Assembly (NCBI GenBank): GCA_017849555.1
Contig: JAFIGU010000005.1
Location: 1 to 41,296, forward strand
Source of the DNA: Sphingomonas sp.
Lineage (GTDB): Bacteria; Pseudomonadota; Alphaproteobacteria; Sphingomonadales; Sphingomonadaceae
Reading direction: 5' to 3'
Length of the DNA stretch: 41,296 nucleotides
The notes beneath the pieces were generated by a model. The model had not been told where the DNA came from. It saw only the letters and a list, made by a program, of their open reading frames with translations, and searched no databases. Shown piece by piece: positions 9,273 to 16,565 of the stretch. The translations under genes were made by a program, and so were the position numbers. Numbering within the stretch: position 1 is the stretch's first letter; each line of letters opens with the position of its first letter.

Positions 9273-10132
9273 AGCATCTCCACGTCGACGGTCAATCCCG
9301 GTCCCGCGTCCAACGGCGGCGCGGCGCATTCGATCCGCGCGGCATCGGCGCGCGCGCGATCGAGGATCGCGCGCGGCACCCCCGGCCGATGCGTCACGCG
9401 ATCGGCCTGCGCGAGCAGCCGCGCCTCGCGCAATGTCAGATCGTCGGGGTCGGCCGAGCGCAATTTGAGCGGAACGATCCCCGCCGTGACCGCTGCGTCG
9501 ACCGGCCCGGCATCGGGCGCCTCGCCGTGCTCGCCGAGCGGATCGAGCGCCCCGCCCGGCGCCAGCGCCGCACCGATCGCGCGCCGCCGGTCGCCGGCTT
9601 CAGGATAACGCGCACGCCAAGCGCCGCGCGCGGCATGCAGCCCCTCGGCGAGCCGCCCGAGCCGCGCCGGCAGCAATGCCTCCAGCCGCTGCCTGAGCGC
9701 CGCCGCCAGCCCGGCGGAGGCGCCGCCGGTGCCGATCGCGACGATCACCGGCGCACGATCGACAATCGCGGGCAAGGTGAAGTCGCACAGATCGGGACGA
9801 TCGACCGCATTGACGAGGACGCCACGCGCCCTGAGCCGCGCGACCGCCGCCTCGTCATCGACGACGATCGCGAACCTCGCTTCCTCCGTTCGCCCCGAGC
9901 TCGTCGAAGGGCTGCTTTCCCCTTCACCGCGCGTCGAAGAAAAGGGCAACGCTTCGACAAGCTCAGCATGAACGGTGGTGGACGACGGCAAGGGCTTCCC
10001 CGCCTCATCCACCACGACCGCGCCGGCACGTTCGAGCAGCCGCCGTTTCGCATCCGCCGCCTCGCCTTCCCCGATCAGGATCACCGCCCGCCCGGCGAGG
10101 CTGACGAACAGGGGAAGGCTGGCGAGCGTCAC
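9269..10132 (-). CDS. precorrin-2 dehydrogenase / sirohydrochlorin ferrochelatase (CysG N-domain)
   Basis: Cytoplasmic siroheme-forming enzyme, 287 residues, of the Met8/CysG N-terminal type: NAD-dependent oxidation of precorrin-2 and iron insertion. The N-terminal NAD fold has GEGEAADAKRRLLERAGA at 21-38. The motif VNAVDRPDLCDF at 107-118 holds the expected catalytic Asp111, and IGTGGASAGLA follows at 133-143. The SUMT methyltransferase domain of full CysG is absent, so the methyltransferase must be elsewhere. The GTG start at 10132 overlaps the lysA stop (GTGA). Odd feature: residues about 54-83 are encoded by a dispersed palindromic repeat inserted in frame between beta-strands of the NAD domain; the tract is rich in Ser, Glu and Gly. 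The enzyme could tolerate it as a surface loop, or be impaired. Confidence 0.88.
   Translation of the reverse strand: MTLASLPLFVSLAGRAVILIGEGEAADAKRRLLERAGAVVVDEAGKPLPSSTTVHAELVEALPFSSTRGEGESSPSTSSGRTEEARFAIVVDDEAAVARLRARGVLVNAVDRPDLCDFTLPAIVDRAPVIVAIGTGGASAGLAAALRQRLEALLPARLGRLAEGLHAARGAWRARYPEAGDRRRAIGAALAPGGALDPLGEHGEAPDAGPVDAAVTAGIVPLKLRSADPDDLTLREARLLAQADRVTHRPGVPRAILDRARADAARIECAAPPLDAGPGLTVDVEML
9886..9975. repeat. dispersed palindrome, copy R2 (inside the siroheme gene)
   Basis: Starts CCGTTCGCCCCGAGCTCGTC and ends CTTCGACAAGCTCAGCATGAACGG, with imperfectly complementary arms and a variable centre. It shares both arms with copies at 2350, 20621 and 23080. It is about 90 bases long, a multiple of three, and keeps the reading frame of the surrounding gene open on the minus strand. 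Confidence 0.85.
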
Positions 10133-11388
10133 AACCAGTCCGGCACCCGCTCGGCGGCGAGGATCGTCTCGGCCGCGATGCGATCGGCCACCACGGTATA
10201 GCGATCGCCGTCGACCAGCACCTCGGGCACCAAAGCCCGGCTGTTGTAGGTCGACGCCATCGTCGCGCCATAGGCGCCCGCGGTGCGGAAGATCGCGAGA
10301 TCGCCGCGCTCGACGCGATCGATCGTCCGCCCCATCGCGAACGTATCCCCCGTCTCGCACACCGGGCCGGCGATATTGGCGGTCATCGTCCCGCCGCGCG
10401 GCCGCACCGCGACGAAATCGTGCCACGCATCGTACATCGCCGGACGCGCGAGATCGTTCATTGCCGCATCGACGATGACATAGGGGTTGATCACCCCCGG
10501 CTTGACCCAGATCACCTCGGTCAGCAACACCCCGGCATTGCCCGCGATCACCCGGCCGGGCTCGAACATCAATTCGACATCCCAGCCCGCGGTAGCACGC
10601 GCGACCATCGCGCCGTAATCGGCCGGCGCCGGCGGCGCGTCCTCCTCGCGATACGGCACGCCGAGCCCGCCGCCGAGATCGACATGGGTGATCGTGTGAC
10701 CGCGCCCACGCAGCTCGGCGACCAGCTCGCCGACCCGGCGATAGGCCGCTTCGAGCGGCGCGAGATCGAACAGCTGGCTGCCGATATGGATCGCCACCCC
10801 GCGCAGGTTGATCCCCGGCAGCGTCGCGAGCCGATCGAAGATCCCGGGCGCGAGATCGATCGGCACGCCGAACTTGTTTTCCTTCTTGCCGGTGGAGATC
10901 TTGGCGTGGGTCCCGGCGTCGACGTCGGGGTTGACGCGCAGCACCGCCGGCGCGGTCAGCCCGCGCGCCGCGGCGAGCGCGGCGAGCACCACGCCCTCTT
11001 CCTCGAGCTCGAGGTTGAACTGGCCGATCCCGGCCTCCAGCCCGCGGATCAGCTCGCGGTCGGTCTTGCCGACCCCGGAGAAGACCACGTCATGCGCCGG
11101 CATTCCCGCCGCCAGCGCGCGCGCCAGCTCGCCGCCCGACACCACGTCGGCGCCATAGCCTTCGTCGGCGAGCACGCGCAGCACCCCGATATTGGGATTG
11201 GCCTTGATCGCATAAGCGAGATGGACCCGCGCGCCCGCGGCTTTCAGCCCGTCGCGAAAGACCTGCGCATGGCGCCGGAAGGTCGCGGCGGAATAGACAT
11301 AGACCGGGGTGCCGACCTCGGCCGCGATCCGTTCGAGCGGCACGCCCTCGCAATGGAGCGCGCCATCGATCATCGAAAAATGGTTCAT
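10129..11388 (-). CDS. lysA: diaminopimelate decarboxylase
   Basis: PLP enzyme of the alanine-racemase fold that converts meso-diaminopimelate to L-lysine, the last step of lysine synthesis; 419 residues, the usual length. Seen: the PLP lysine in YAIKANPN (Lys62), the barrel motif HIGSQ, the glycine-rich phosphate site VDLGGGLGVPY, and the second-subunit cysteine in GPVCETGDTF. The ATG at 11388 shares one base with the stop of the small lipoprotein gene upstream (TGATG), and the gene ends in a GTGA overlap with the siroheme gene. The argH-lipoprotein-lysA order is common in alphaproteobacteria. An in-frame extension upstream to 11685 crosses the lipoprotein gene and was not used. Confidence 0.96.
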   Translation of the reverse strand: MNHFSMIDGALHCEGVPLERIAAEVGTPVYVYSAATFRRHAQVFRDGLKAAGARVHLAYAIKANPNIGVLRVLADEGYGADVVSGGELARALAAGMPAHDVVFSGVGKTDRELIRGLEAGIGQFNLELEEEGVVLAALAAARGLTAPAVLRVNPDVDAGTHAKISTGKKENKFGVPIDLAPGIFDRLATLPGINLRGVAIHIGSQLFDLAPLEAAYRRVGELVAELRGRGHTITHVDLGGGLGVPYREEDAPPAPADYGAMVARATAGWDVELMFEPGRVIAGNAGVLLTEVIWVKPGVINPYVIVDAAMNDLARPAMYDAWHDFVAVRPRGGTMTANIAGPVCETGDTFAMGRTIDRVERGDLAIFRTAGAYGATMASTYNSRALVPEVLVDGDRYTVVADRIAAETILAAERVPDWL

Positions 11389-11651
11389 CAGCGTGGCGGC
11401 AGGTCGAACTGGTCCGACCGGCGATCCTGAGAGTTGGTGAGGAGATCGTCGCCGCGCTTGGGGCGCGCCTGGACCGACGGTTCGATCAATTTGCTGCCCG
11501 CCGGCGGGGTTTCCGCGCCATAAGGCGCGGGCGGCAGGCTTTCGCCCTTGGCCGGGCGCAGCGGATGCGTCCGACCGCAAGCGGCAAGCAACAACAGCGA
11601 GCCGAGAGCGAATACCGCCCCCCGCGTCACAAAGGCGCGCTTCATCGTCAT
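11388..11651 (-). CDS. small LptM-like lipoprotein
   Basis: Protein of 87 residues with a lipoprotein signal peptide: hydrophobic run 11-24 and lipobox LLAAC with the lipidated Cys25. The mature part starts CGRTHPLRP, similar in style to the short CGxxGPL/P start of the LptM (YifL) family, then becomes proline-rich and polar. Position between argH and lysA is where such a lipoprotein is found in many proteobacteria. LptM in Escherichia coli helps LptD maturation; assignment here rests on size, lipobox and neighbourhood, not on close sequence match. The ATG overlaps the argH stop (ATGA). A second ATG lies two codons in. Confidence 0.75.
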   Translation of the reverse strand: MTMKRAFVTRGAVFALGSLLLLAACGRTHPLRPAKGESLPPAPYGAETPPAGSKLIEPSVQARPKRGDDLLTNSQDRRSDQFDLPPR

Positions 11652-13027
11652 TCTCCCCGCGCCGCGCGGATCGCGGCGCGCACATTGTCCGGCGCGGTGC
11701 CGCCGAAGCTCGTCCGGCTGGCGACCGAGGCGTCGACCGACAGCACCGAATAGACCCGGTCGTCGATCCGCGGGTCGATCGCCTTGAGGTCGGCGAGCGG
11801 CACTTGATCGAGCGTCACCGCCAGCGCCTCGGCGCGCGCCACCGCGCGGCCGGTGATGTGGTGCGCCTCGCGGAACGGCACGTTCGCCTCGCGCACCAGC
11901 CAGTCGGCCAGATCGGTCGCGGTGGCATAGCCGCTCTCGGCCAGCGCGCGCATCCGATCGGTGCGGAAGGTCGCGCTCTCGATCATCCCGGTCATCGCCG
12001 CGATGCTCAGCCCCAGCAAATCGTGGCATTCGAACACCGGGGGCTTATCGTCCTGCATGTCCTTCGAATAGGCCAGCGGCAGCCCCTTCATCGTCACCAT
12101 CAGGCTGACGAGGCAGCCGGTGATTCGTCCGGCATGGCCGCGCACCAGCTCGGCGGCGTCGGGGTTGCGCTTCTGCGGCATGATCGAGCTGCCGGTCGAC
12201 CATTGATCGGACAAAGCGACGAAGCCGAACGGCTGCGACGCCCACAGCACGAATTCCTCCGCCAGCCGTGACAGATGCAATGAGCATTGCGCGGCGGCGG
12301 TGAGATATTCGATCGCGAAATCGCGATCCGACACTGCATCGAGCGAGTTGCGCGTCGGGCCGTCGAAGCCGAGCGCCGCGGCGGTGGCGTGGCGATCGAG
12401 CGGAAAGCCGGTCCCGGCGAGCGCCGCCGAGCCGAGCGGGCAGAGGTTCATCCGCGCGCGTGCATCGGCGAAGCGGGTGGCGTCGCGCGCGATCATCTCG
12501 TGATAGGCCATCAGATGATGCCCGAGCGTCACCGGCTGCGCCGACTGGAGATGGGTGAAGCCGGGCATCACGTCGCCGGCATGCTGCTCGGCACGCGCGA
12601 GCAATGCGGCATCGAGCGCGGCGAGCGCGGTGCGGGTCTGGTCGATCGCGTCGCGCACCCACAGCCGGAAATCGGTCGCGACCTGATCGTTGCGGCTGCG
12701 CGCGGTGTGGAGCCGCCCCGCGACCGGGCCGATCGCCGCGGCGAGCTTCGCCTCGCTGAGCATATGGATGTCTTCCAGCGTCAGATCGTCGGGGACGCCG
12801 TTGGCTTCATAATCCGCGGCGACCGTATCGAGCCCGGCGCTGATCGCGGCGGCATCCTCCTGCGCGACGACGCCCTGCGTCGCGAGCATCGCGACATGCG
12901 CCTTGGACGCGGCGATGTCTTGACGCCACATGCGCTTGTCGAATGGGATCGAGGCGTTAATCTCACGCATCACTGCTGCGGGGCCTTCGGCAAACCGACC
13001 GCCCCACATCTGATTGGAACCGCTCAT
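11648..13027 (-). CDS. argH: argininosuccinate lyase
   Basis: Splits argininosuccinate to arginine and fumarate, the last step of arginine synthesis; cytoplasmic homotetramer. The 459 residues fit the family length. The fumarase/aspartase superfamily signature [12 protein letters not shown] is present, with the catalytic serine at 281. The N-terminus [16 protein letters not shown] is typical. The start at 13027 is chosen by this similarity; the longer open frame to 13414 would cross the divergent thioredoxin gene. First gene of a five-gene minus-strand chain in which each gene overlaps the next by 1-4 bases. Its start codon overlaps the start codon of the divergent tlpA-like gene in the palindrome CATG, so its promoter must lie within that gene. 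Confidence 0.96.
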   Translation of the reverse strand: MSGSNQMWGGRFAEGPAAVMREINASIPFDKRMWRQDIAASKAHVAMLATQGVVAQEDAAAISAGLDTVAADYEANGVPDDLTLEDIHMLSEAKLAAAIGPVAGRLHTARSRNDQVATDFRLWVRDAIDQTRTALAALDAALLARAEQHAGDVMPGFTHLQSAQPVTLGHHLMAYHEMIARDATRFADARARMNLCPLGSAALAGTGFPLDRHATAAALGFDGPTRNSLDAVSDRDFAIEYLTAAAQCSLHLSRLAEEFVLWASQPFGFVALSDQWSTGSSIMPQKRNPDAAELVRGHAGRITGCLVSLMVTMKGLPLAYSKDMQDDKPPVFECHDLLGLSIAAMTGMIESATFRTDRMRALAESGYATATDLADWLVREANVPFREAHHITGRAVARAEALAVTLDQVPLADLKAIDPRIDDRVYSVLSVDASVASRTSFGGTAPDNVRAAIRAARGE

Positions 13028-13616
13028 GGCTTCGCGTTCGGCGATCGTCTTTCTCCTCGGGCTGGCATTGGCCGCCGCCGGCTGCGATAGGCAAAGGCCC
13101 GGCGACGGGCAAGCGACTGCGGCGCATAATGATACGTCGCCCGACGAAGTGCAGCCGGCATCCAAGAAGCATGGCGCGCACAATGCGGTCGATCGCCACC
13201 AGCGCGGCATGGCAGCGGTCGACAGCGTCTTCATCTCGCCCGAAGGCAAGCGCGTGCGGCTCGCCGATTTCCGTGGCAAGCCGGTGCTGCTCAACCTGTG
13301 GGCGACATGGTGCGCGCCGTGCGTCAAGGAACTGCCGACGCTCGATACGCTGGCCGGGCAGTTAGGCGATCGAGTGACAATGCTCGCGGTGAGCCAGGAT
13401 ATGGAGCCGGCCAAGGTCGCCCCGTTCGTCGCCGCGCGGCATCTGACGCGGCTGAAGCCCTATACCGATCCCGAAATGGGGCTGAGCCTGGGCTATCGCG
13501 TCAACCTGCCCACGACGATCCTGTTCGACGCCAAGGGGCATGAGATATGGCGCACCTCCGGCGAGATGGACTGGACCAGCGCCGCCGCGCGCAAGCTGAT
13601 CGACGAGGCGTTCTGA
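13026..13616 (+). CDS. TlpA-family thioredoxin-like lipoprotein
   Basis: Protein of 196 residues with a signal peptide ending in LAAAGC (Cys20), so likely membrane-anchored on the periplasmic side. A polar linker (about 21-60) is followed by a thioredoxin fold with the active site WCAPC at 95-99 in [15 protein letters not shown] and the cis-proline loop NLPTTILFD. TlpA/ResA-type proteins reduce periplasmic disulphides, often for cytochrome maturation; the target here is unknown. A GGAA ribosome site 6 bases upstream supports the ATG at 13026. A TTG at 13014 would add four residues but has no better site. The start codon overlaps that of argH on the other strand. Confidence 0.9.
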   Translation: MASRSAIVFLLGLALAAAGCDRQRPGDGQATAAHNDTSPDEVQPASKKHGAHNAVDRHQRGMAAVDSVFISPEGKRVRLADFRGKPVLLNLWATWCAPCVKELPTLDTLAGQLGDRVTMLAVSQDMEPAKVAPFVAARHLTRLKPYTDPEMGLSLGYRVNLPTTILFDAKGHEIWRTSGEMDWTSAAARKLIDEAF

Positions 13617-13653
13617 CCCGTCATTGACCGCAAACCGCGGGACGCGCGCGCGG

Positions 13654-13670
13654 GCGATCGATGCGATCGC
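13654..13670. repeat. short perfect hairpin upstream of ogt
   Basis: GCGATCG and CGATCGC pair around the loop ATG in the 74-base gap between the thioredoxin gene and ogt. There is no T-run. It might mark the end of the upstream transcript or be chance, since CGATCG-type words are frequent in this genome. Confidence 0.3.
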
Positions 13671-13690
13671 TGCCGGCGAAGGAGATCGTC

Positions 13691-14185
13691 ATGTCCCAAC
13701 CTCTGCCGTCAAAGATCATCGCCTCGCCGGTCGGCGAGCTCACCCTGGTCGCCGAAGGGGACGCGCTCGTCGCGATCCTGTGGGAGGGCGACGATCCGGC
13801 GCGCGTCCCGCTGCCCGCGCTGGCCGATGCGCCCGATCATCCGGTGCTGTGCGAAACCGCGCGCCAGCTCGACGAATATTTCGCGGGGAAGCGCCGCGCG
13901 TTCGACGTACCGCTCGCCTTTCGCGGCACCGCGTTCCAGCGCGCCGTCTGGGCGGCGTTGCTGCGCATTCCGTTCGGCGAAACGTCGAGCTATGGCCGGA
14001 TCGCGCGCGCGCTCGATCGCCCCCATGGGGCGCGCGCGGTGGGCGCGGCGAACGGCCGCAACCCGATCTCGATCATCGCCCCATGCCACCGCGTGATCGG
14101 CAGCAACGGCGCGCTCACCGGATTCGCCGGCGGGCTGGCGGCGAAGGAGATGTTGCTGGCGCTGGAGCGGGGGGATGCCGGCTGA
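13691..14185 (+). CDS. ogt: methylated-DNA--protein-cysteine methyltransferase
   Basis: Suicide DNA-repair enzyme of 164 residues that moves alkyl groups from O6-alkylguanine (and O4-alkylthymine) to its own cysteine. The acceptor site is PCHRVIG with Cys132; downstream GALTGFAGGLAAK is the conserved end of the active-site region, and GRIARAL with the DNA-binding helix lies at 102-108. There is no AdaA-type N-terminal activator domain, so this is the Ogt form. The AAGGAG ribosome site at 13679-13684 fixes the ATG at 13691; the upstream in-frame ATG at 13661 lies inside a hairpin and lacks such a site. Confidence 0.95.
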   Translation: MSQPLPSKIIASPVGELTLVAEGDALVAILWEGDDPARVPLPALADAPDHPVLCETARQLDEYFAGKRRAFDVPLAFRGTAFQRAVWAALLRIPFGETSSYGRIARALDRPHGARAVGAANGRNPISIIAPCHRVIGSNGALTGFAGGLAAKEMLLALERGDAG

Positions 14186-14258
14186 ATTCGGCGGGAGCCA
14201 TCCGCCTCATCGTGCGTTGCAGCATCGGGAGTGATCGCGTGCGACACTAAGGGGCGGG

Positions 14259-14390
14259 ATGGTGCGTGTCGAAATTGGTTACGCCTTGTTGGCGCTGCTG
14301 GTGGTGAGCGTGGGATGGATCGTCTGGCGCGTCGTCCGCCATTATCGCCGCGAACACGCACGCGTCTGGGGCCGGCGACGACGGCGCTAG
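14259..14390 (+). CDS. putative 43-residue membrane microprotein
   Basis: A short open frame with an ATG preceded by AAGGGG (14249-14254). It encodes MVRVEIGYALLALLVVSVGW followed by IVWRVVRHYRR and a very basic end (RRRRR). Residues about 6-24 form one clear transmembrane helix, and the Arg-rich C-terminus would stay in the cytoplasm by the positive-inside rule. No family is recognised. The ribosome site, hydrophobic core and positively charged flank together make it more credible than chance, but expression is unproven. It lies just upstream of the retropepsin module. Confidence 0.5.
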   Translation: MVRVEIGYALLALLVVSVGWIVWRVVRHYRREHARVWGRRRRR

Positions 14391-14514
14391 CGGCCGATAG
14401 TGTTGCAATTGGGACTCGCTTTGGAATCCGCCTGCCTTTCATGATTCAACGCCCGTTGCGCTACTGAATCCAGGCGTGATACCGATTCGCGAACAGCCGA
14501 TGGGAGCCGGTGCC

Positions 14515-14760
14515 ATGAGCACGCTACAGCAGGAAATCGACGGAAATTTCGATAGTTTCCAGCGCGTTGTTCAGCAATACCTGCCCGCCCGCAAAGGTCA
14601 GTGGGCGCTCTTGCGTCATGGTCAGATCGTATCGTTCCATGCCACCGCCGGTAGTGCGGAAGGCGCCGGGGCGGCGCAGTTCCCCGACGACCTGTTCAGC
14701 ATCCAGGAGGTCAGTGACGAGGTCGTCGACCTCGGCTTCTTCAGCCACGTCGTCCAGTAG
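14515..14760 (+). CDS. small DUF5678-like protein of a two-gene module
   Basis: Acidic protein of 81 residues. Seen: an amphipathic N-terminal helix (about 3-22), then a compact alpha/beta segment KGQWALLRHGQIVSFHAT at 27-44 that looks like a beta-hairpin domain, and a C-terminal beta-stretch DLFSIQEVSDEVVDLGFFSH at 59-78. The middle resembles the DUF5678 type of small domain, whose function is unknown; this is recognition by eye only. GGGAG at 14502-14506, 8 bases upstream, fixes the ATG at 14515; an upstream GTG at 14476 would add 13 residues but has no site. The stop TAG is directly followed by the ATG of the protease-like gene, so the two are translationally coupled. G+C is clearly lower than in the flanks (28 of 60 bases in 14521-14580). 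Confidence 0.72.
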   Translation: MSTLQQEIDGNFDSFQRVVQQYLPARKGQWALLRHGQIVSFHATAGSAEGAGAAQFPDDLFSIQEVSDEVVDLGFFSHVVQ

Positions 14761-15204
14761 ATGCGACAGATTACCGGGAGTCTCAACGCTCACCGGCAGA
14801 TGGTTATCGATGTCGTCGTGCAGCCCGCACAAGTATTTGTACCGGGTGTCGAACCGACACCTTGGGTTCCCGCCAGCAATGTCAGCATTCTGCGCGGGCT
14901 GATCGACACCGGGGCTGGCGGGACCTGCATCACGCGCAGCGCCGCTCGCGCCATGGGATTGCGCCCTCGCGGGAAGGCTCGCGTTGGCGGAGTATCAGGG
15001 ATCGAATATCACAACCGTTACCGCTTCGTGCTCGGCGCGCTATATGAGGACAAGGGCGAGCGCGGTTACTTTTGGTTCGACGAGGTTAATGGCGCCGACT
15101 TCCGCGACAATGATGATTTCGACGTCCTGATAGGCATGGACGTGATCGGGCAAGGCGATCTGCACGTTTTTCGCTCTGGCCGTTTTACCTGGGAATTATA
15201 CTGA
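14761..15204 (+). CDS. retropepsin-like aspartic protease domain protein
   Basis: Protein of 147 residues with a single retropepsin-type fold. The catalytic motif is LIDTGAGGTCI at 47-57 (Asp49-Thr-Gly), and the conserved hydrophobic-hydrophobic-Gly segment near the end is DVLIGMDVIGQGDLHV at 121-136. One DTG per chain means it would need to dimerise to be active, as in viral retropepsins. There is no signal peptide or membrane segment, so it is cytoplasmic. It starts on the base after the stop of the 81-residue gene. Substrate and role are unknown. Candidates are processing or degrading the partner protein, a defence function, or a peptide-handling role. It ends about 100 bases before tRNA-Gln. 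Confidence 0.82.
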   Translation: MRQITGSLNAHRQMVIDVVVQPAQVFVPGVEPTPWVPASNVSILRGLIDTGAGGTCITRSAARAMGLRPRGKARVGGVSGIEYHNRYRFVLGALYEDKGERGYFWFDEVNGADFRDNDDFDVLIGMDVIGQGDLHVFRSGRFTWELY

Positions 15205-15307
15205 GCTTATCGCCACCTTGATCGGGCTCGCCAGCGCCGAGCCGGCTCATCGACACCGGAAGTTATCGGCGGAAGCCTCCCCATGGGCGAGCCGCGATAT
15301 GGAAAGC

Positions 15308-15381
15308 TGGATGCCCCGCGTGGATTCGAACCACGATTGACGGAGTCAGAGTCCGTAGTCTTGCCGTTAGACGACGGGGCA
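15308..15381 (-). tRNA. tRNA-Gln (anticodon CTG)
   Basis: A 74-base cloverleaf including an encoded CCA end. Acceptor stem TGCCCCG/CGGGGCA; anticodon arm ACGGA-CTCTGAC-TCCGT with anticodon CTG, reading codon CAG; T arm CGTGG-TTCGAAT-CCACG. In alphaproteobacteria this tRNA is normally charged with Glu by a GluRS and then amidated by GatCAB. Its 3' end faces the low-G+C module at 14400-15300. Confidence 0.96.
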
Positions 15382-15392
15382 ACGAGGGCGCG

Positions 15393-15422
15393 CCTCTAGG
15401 CCGGAACATACGCGCTGGTCAA
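15393..15422 (-). promoter_or_regulatory. candidate promoter of tRNA-Gln
   Basis: On the minus strand TTGACC (15422-15417) is 5 of 6 to the -35 consensus, followed by an 18-base spacer and TAGAGG (15398-15393), a weak -10. A GC-rich stretch of 11 bases then leads to the tRNA 5' end, as expected of a stringently controlled tRNA promoter. The -10 match is poor, so the exact box is uncertain. Confidence 0.45.
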
Positions 15423-15527
15423 GGCCGGCTTGCTCGTCGGGTCACGAAACTGTAGCCTCGCGTCCAAGCACCGGGCGGACGATAGGGTCCGCGACGGCAG
15501 AACAGAATAGAAAGTGACCCGACGGCA

Positions 15528-16565
15528 ATGGGCGACAGCTCCGCCAGTTTGCCGTACCGGCAGGGCTCAGACCCTGCCCGTTCGGCCCTAGCCTCGGCGC
15601 GCCCGCGCACCGGATTCGCGCGCCATTATGCCGCACTCGATCTCGGCACCAACAATTGCCGGCTGCTCATCGCCCGCCCGCAGGGCGACGGTTTCGCGGT
15701 GGTCGACGCCTTCTCGCGCATCGTCCGGCTCGGCGAGGGGCTGGCGAGCAGCGGGCGGCTGTCCGATGCGGCGATCGAGCGCACCCTGGCCGCGCTGCGC
15801 GTCTGCGCCGACAAGCTGAAGCGCCGCAACGTCGCGCTCGCGCGATCGGTCGCGACCGAGGCGTGCCGCCGCGCGTCGAACGGCGCCGAATTCATCGCGC
15901 GTGTCCACGCCGAGACCGGGATCCACCTGCATATCATCTCCGCCGAGGAAGAAGCGCGGCTCGCGGTGCTCGGCTGCCATGTGCTGCTCGAGCCGGGCGA
16001 AGGGCCGGCGCTGGTGTTCGACATCGGCGGCGGATCGACCGAATTGGTGCTGATCGACACCGCGACCACCGTCCCCTCGGTGCTCGACTGGCATTCGGCG
16101 CCGTGGGGCGTCGTCTCGCTCACCGAAAGCGTTCCCGCGGCCGACGGCTCCGCCGGGCGTGCGGCAACCTATGAGCGGATGCGGTCGCTGGTGCGCGAAA
16201 GCTTCGCGCCGTTCGCCGCGCGGCTGCCCGCGGGGGACCGGCAGCGGCGCTTGCTCGGCACCTCGGGCACGGTGACGACGCTCGCCTCGGTCCATCTCGG
16301 GCTCGATCGCTATGATCGCGCCGCGGTCGACGGGCTGATCGCGCCGGCGGCGGCGATGCGTATGGTATCGAACAGCCTCGCGCATATGTCCCCGGCCGAG
16401 CGCGCCGCCTTGCCGTGTATCGGGCGCGAGCGCGCCGATCTGGTGGTGGCGGGGTGCGCGATCCTCGAGACGATCCTCGATCTGTGGCCGGTCGAGCGGC
16501 TCGGGGTGGCCGATCGCGGAATCCGCGAGGGCATCCTGCGCCGGCTGATGGCGACCGCACGATGA
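15528..16565 (+). CDS. Ppx/GppA-family phosphatase
   Basis: Exopolyphosphatase or guanosine pentaphosphate phosphohydrolase, 345 residues, ASKHA fold. The first phosphate loop is ALDLGTNNCRLLIA at 36-49, the second FDIGGGSTELVLID at about 165-178, and the catalytic Glu falls in the VATEACRRASNG segment. Only the first two domains are present; the HD-like third domain of long Ppx proteins is absent, as in many alphaproteobacterial forms. The region 1-30 is poorly ordered-looking, and a start further in (before HYAALDLG) is possible. The stop overlaps the rlmE start (ATGA), a pairing common in sphingomonads. Confidence 0.9.
   Translation: MGDSSASLPYRQGSDPARSALASARPRTGFARHYAALDLGTNNCRLLIARPQGDGFAVVDAFSRIVRLGEGLASSGRLSDAAIERTLAALRVCADKLKRRNVALARSVATEACRRASNGAEFIARVHAETGIHLHIISAEEEARLAVLGCHVLLEPGEGPALVFDIGGGSTELVLIDTATTVPSVLDWHSAPWGVVSLTESVPAADGSAGRAATYERMRSLVRESFAPFAARLPAGDRQRRLLGTSGTVTTLASVHLGLDRYDRAAVDGLIAPAAAMRMVSNSLAHMSPAERAALPCIGRERADLVVAGCAILETILDLWPVERLGVADRGIREGILRRLMATAR

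Noticed and set aside
13661..13690. Upstream ATG at 13661 as ogt start
   Set aside because: It lies within a small hairpin and has no ribosome site, while AAGGAG precedes the ATG at 13691 and the protein from there matches the family start.
14231..14467. A 78-codon plus-strand frame overlapping the 43-residue microprotein
   Set aside because: No ribosome site, mixed low-complexity Arg/Ala translation, and the membrane helix is in the other frame.
14524..14832. A 102-codon frame on the minus strand across the retropepsin module junction
   Set aside because: No ribosome site or recognisable motif, and it crosses the coupled pair. The plus-strand genes have good starts and a clear catalytic motif.
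15205..15307. An attachment-site duplication of the tRNA-Gln end
   Set aside because: No second copy of the tRNA 3' portion (with GGTTCGAATCC) was found between 14190 and 15307. An 8-bp inverted repeat (GGCTCGCC/GGCGAGCC, 15225 and 15286) is too short to count.
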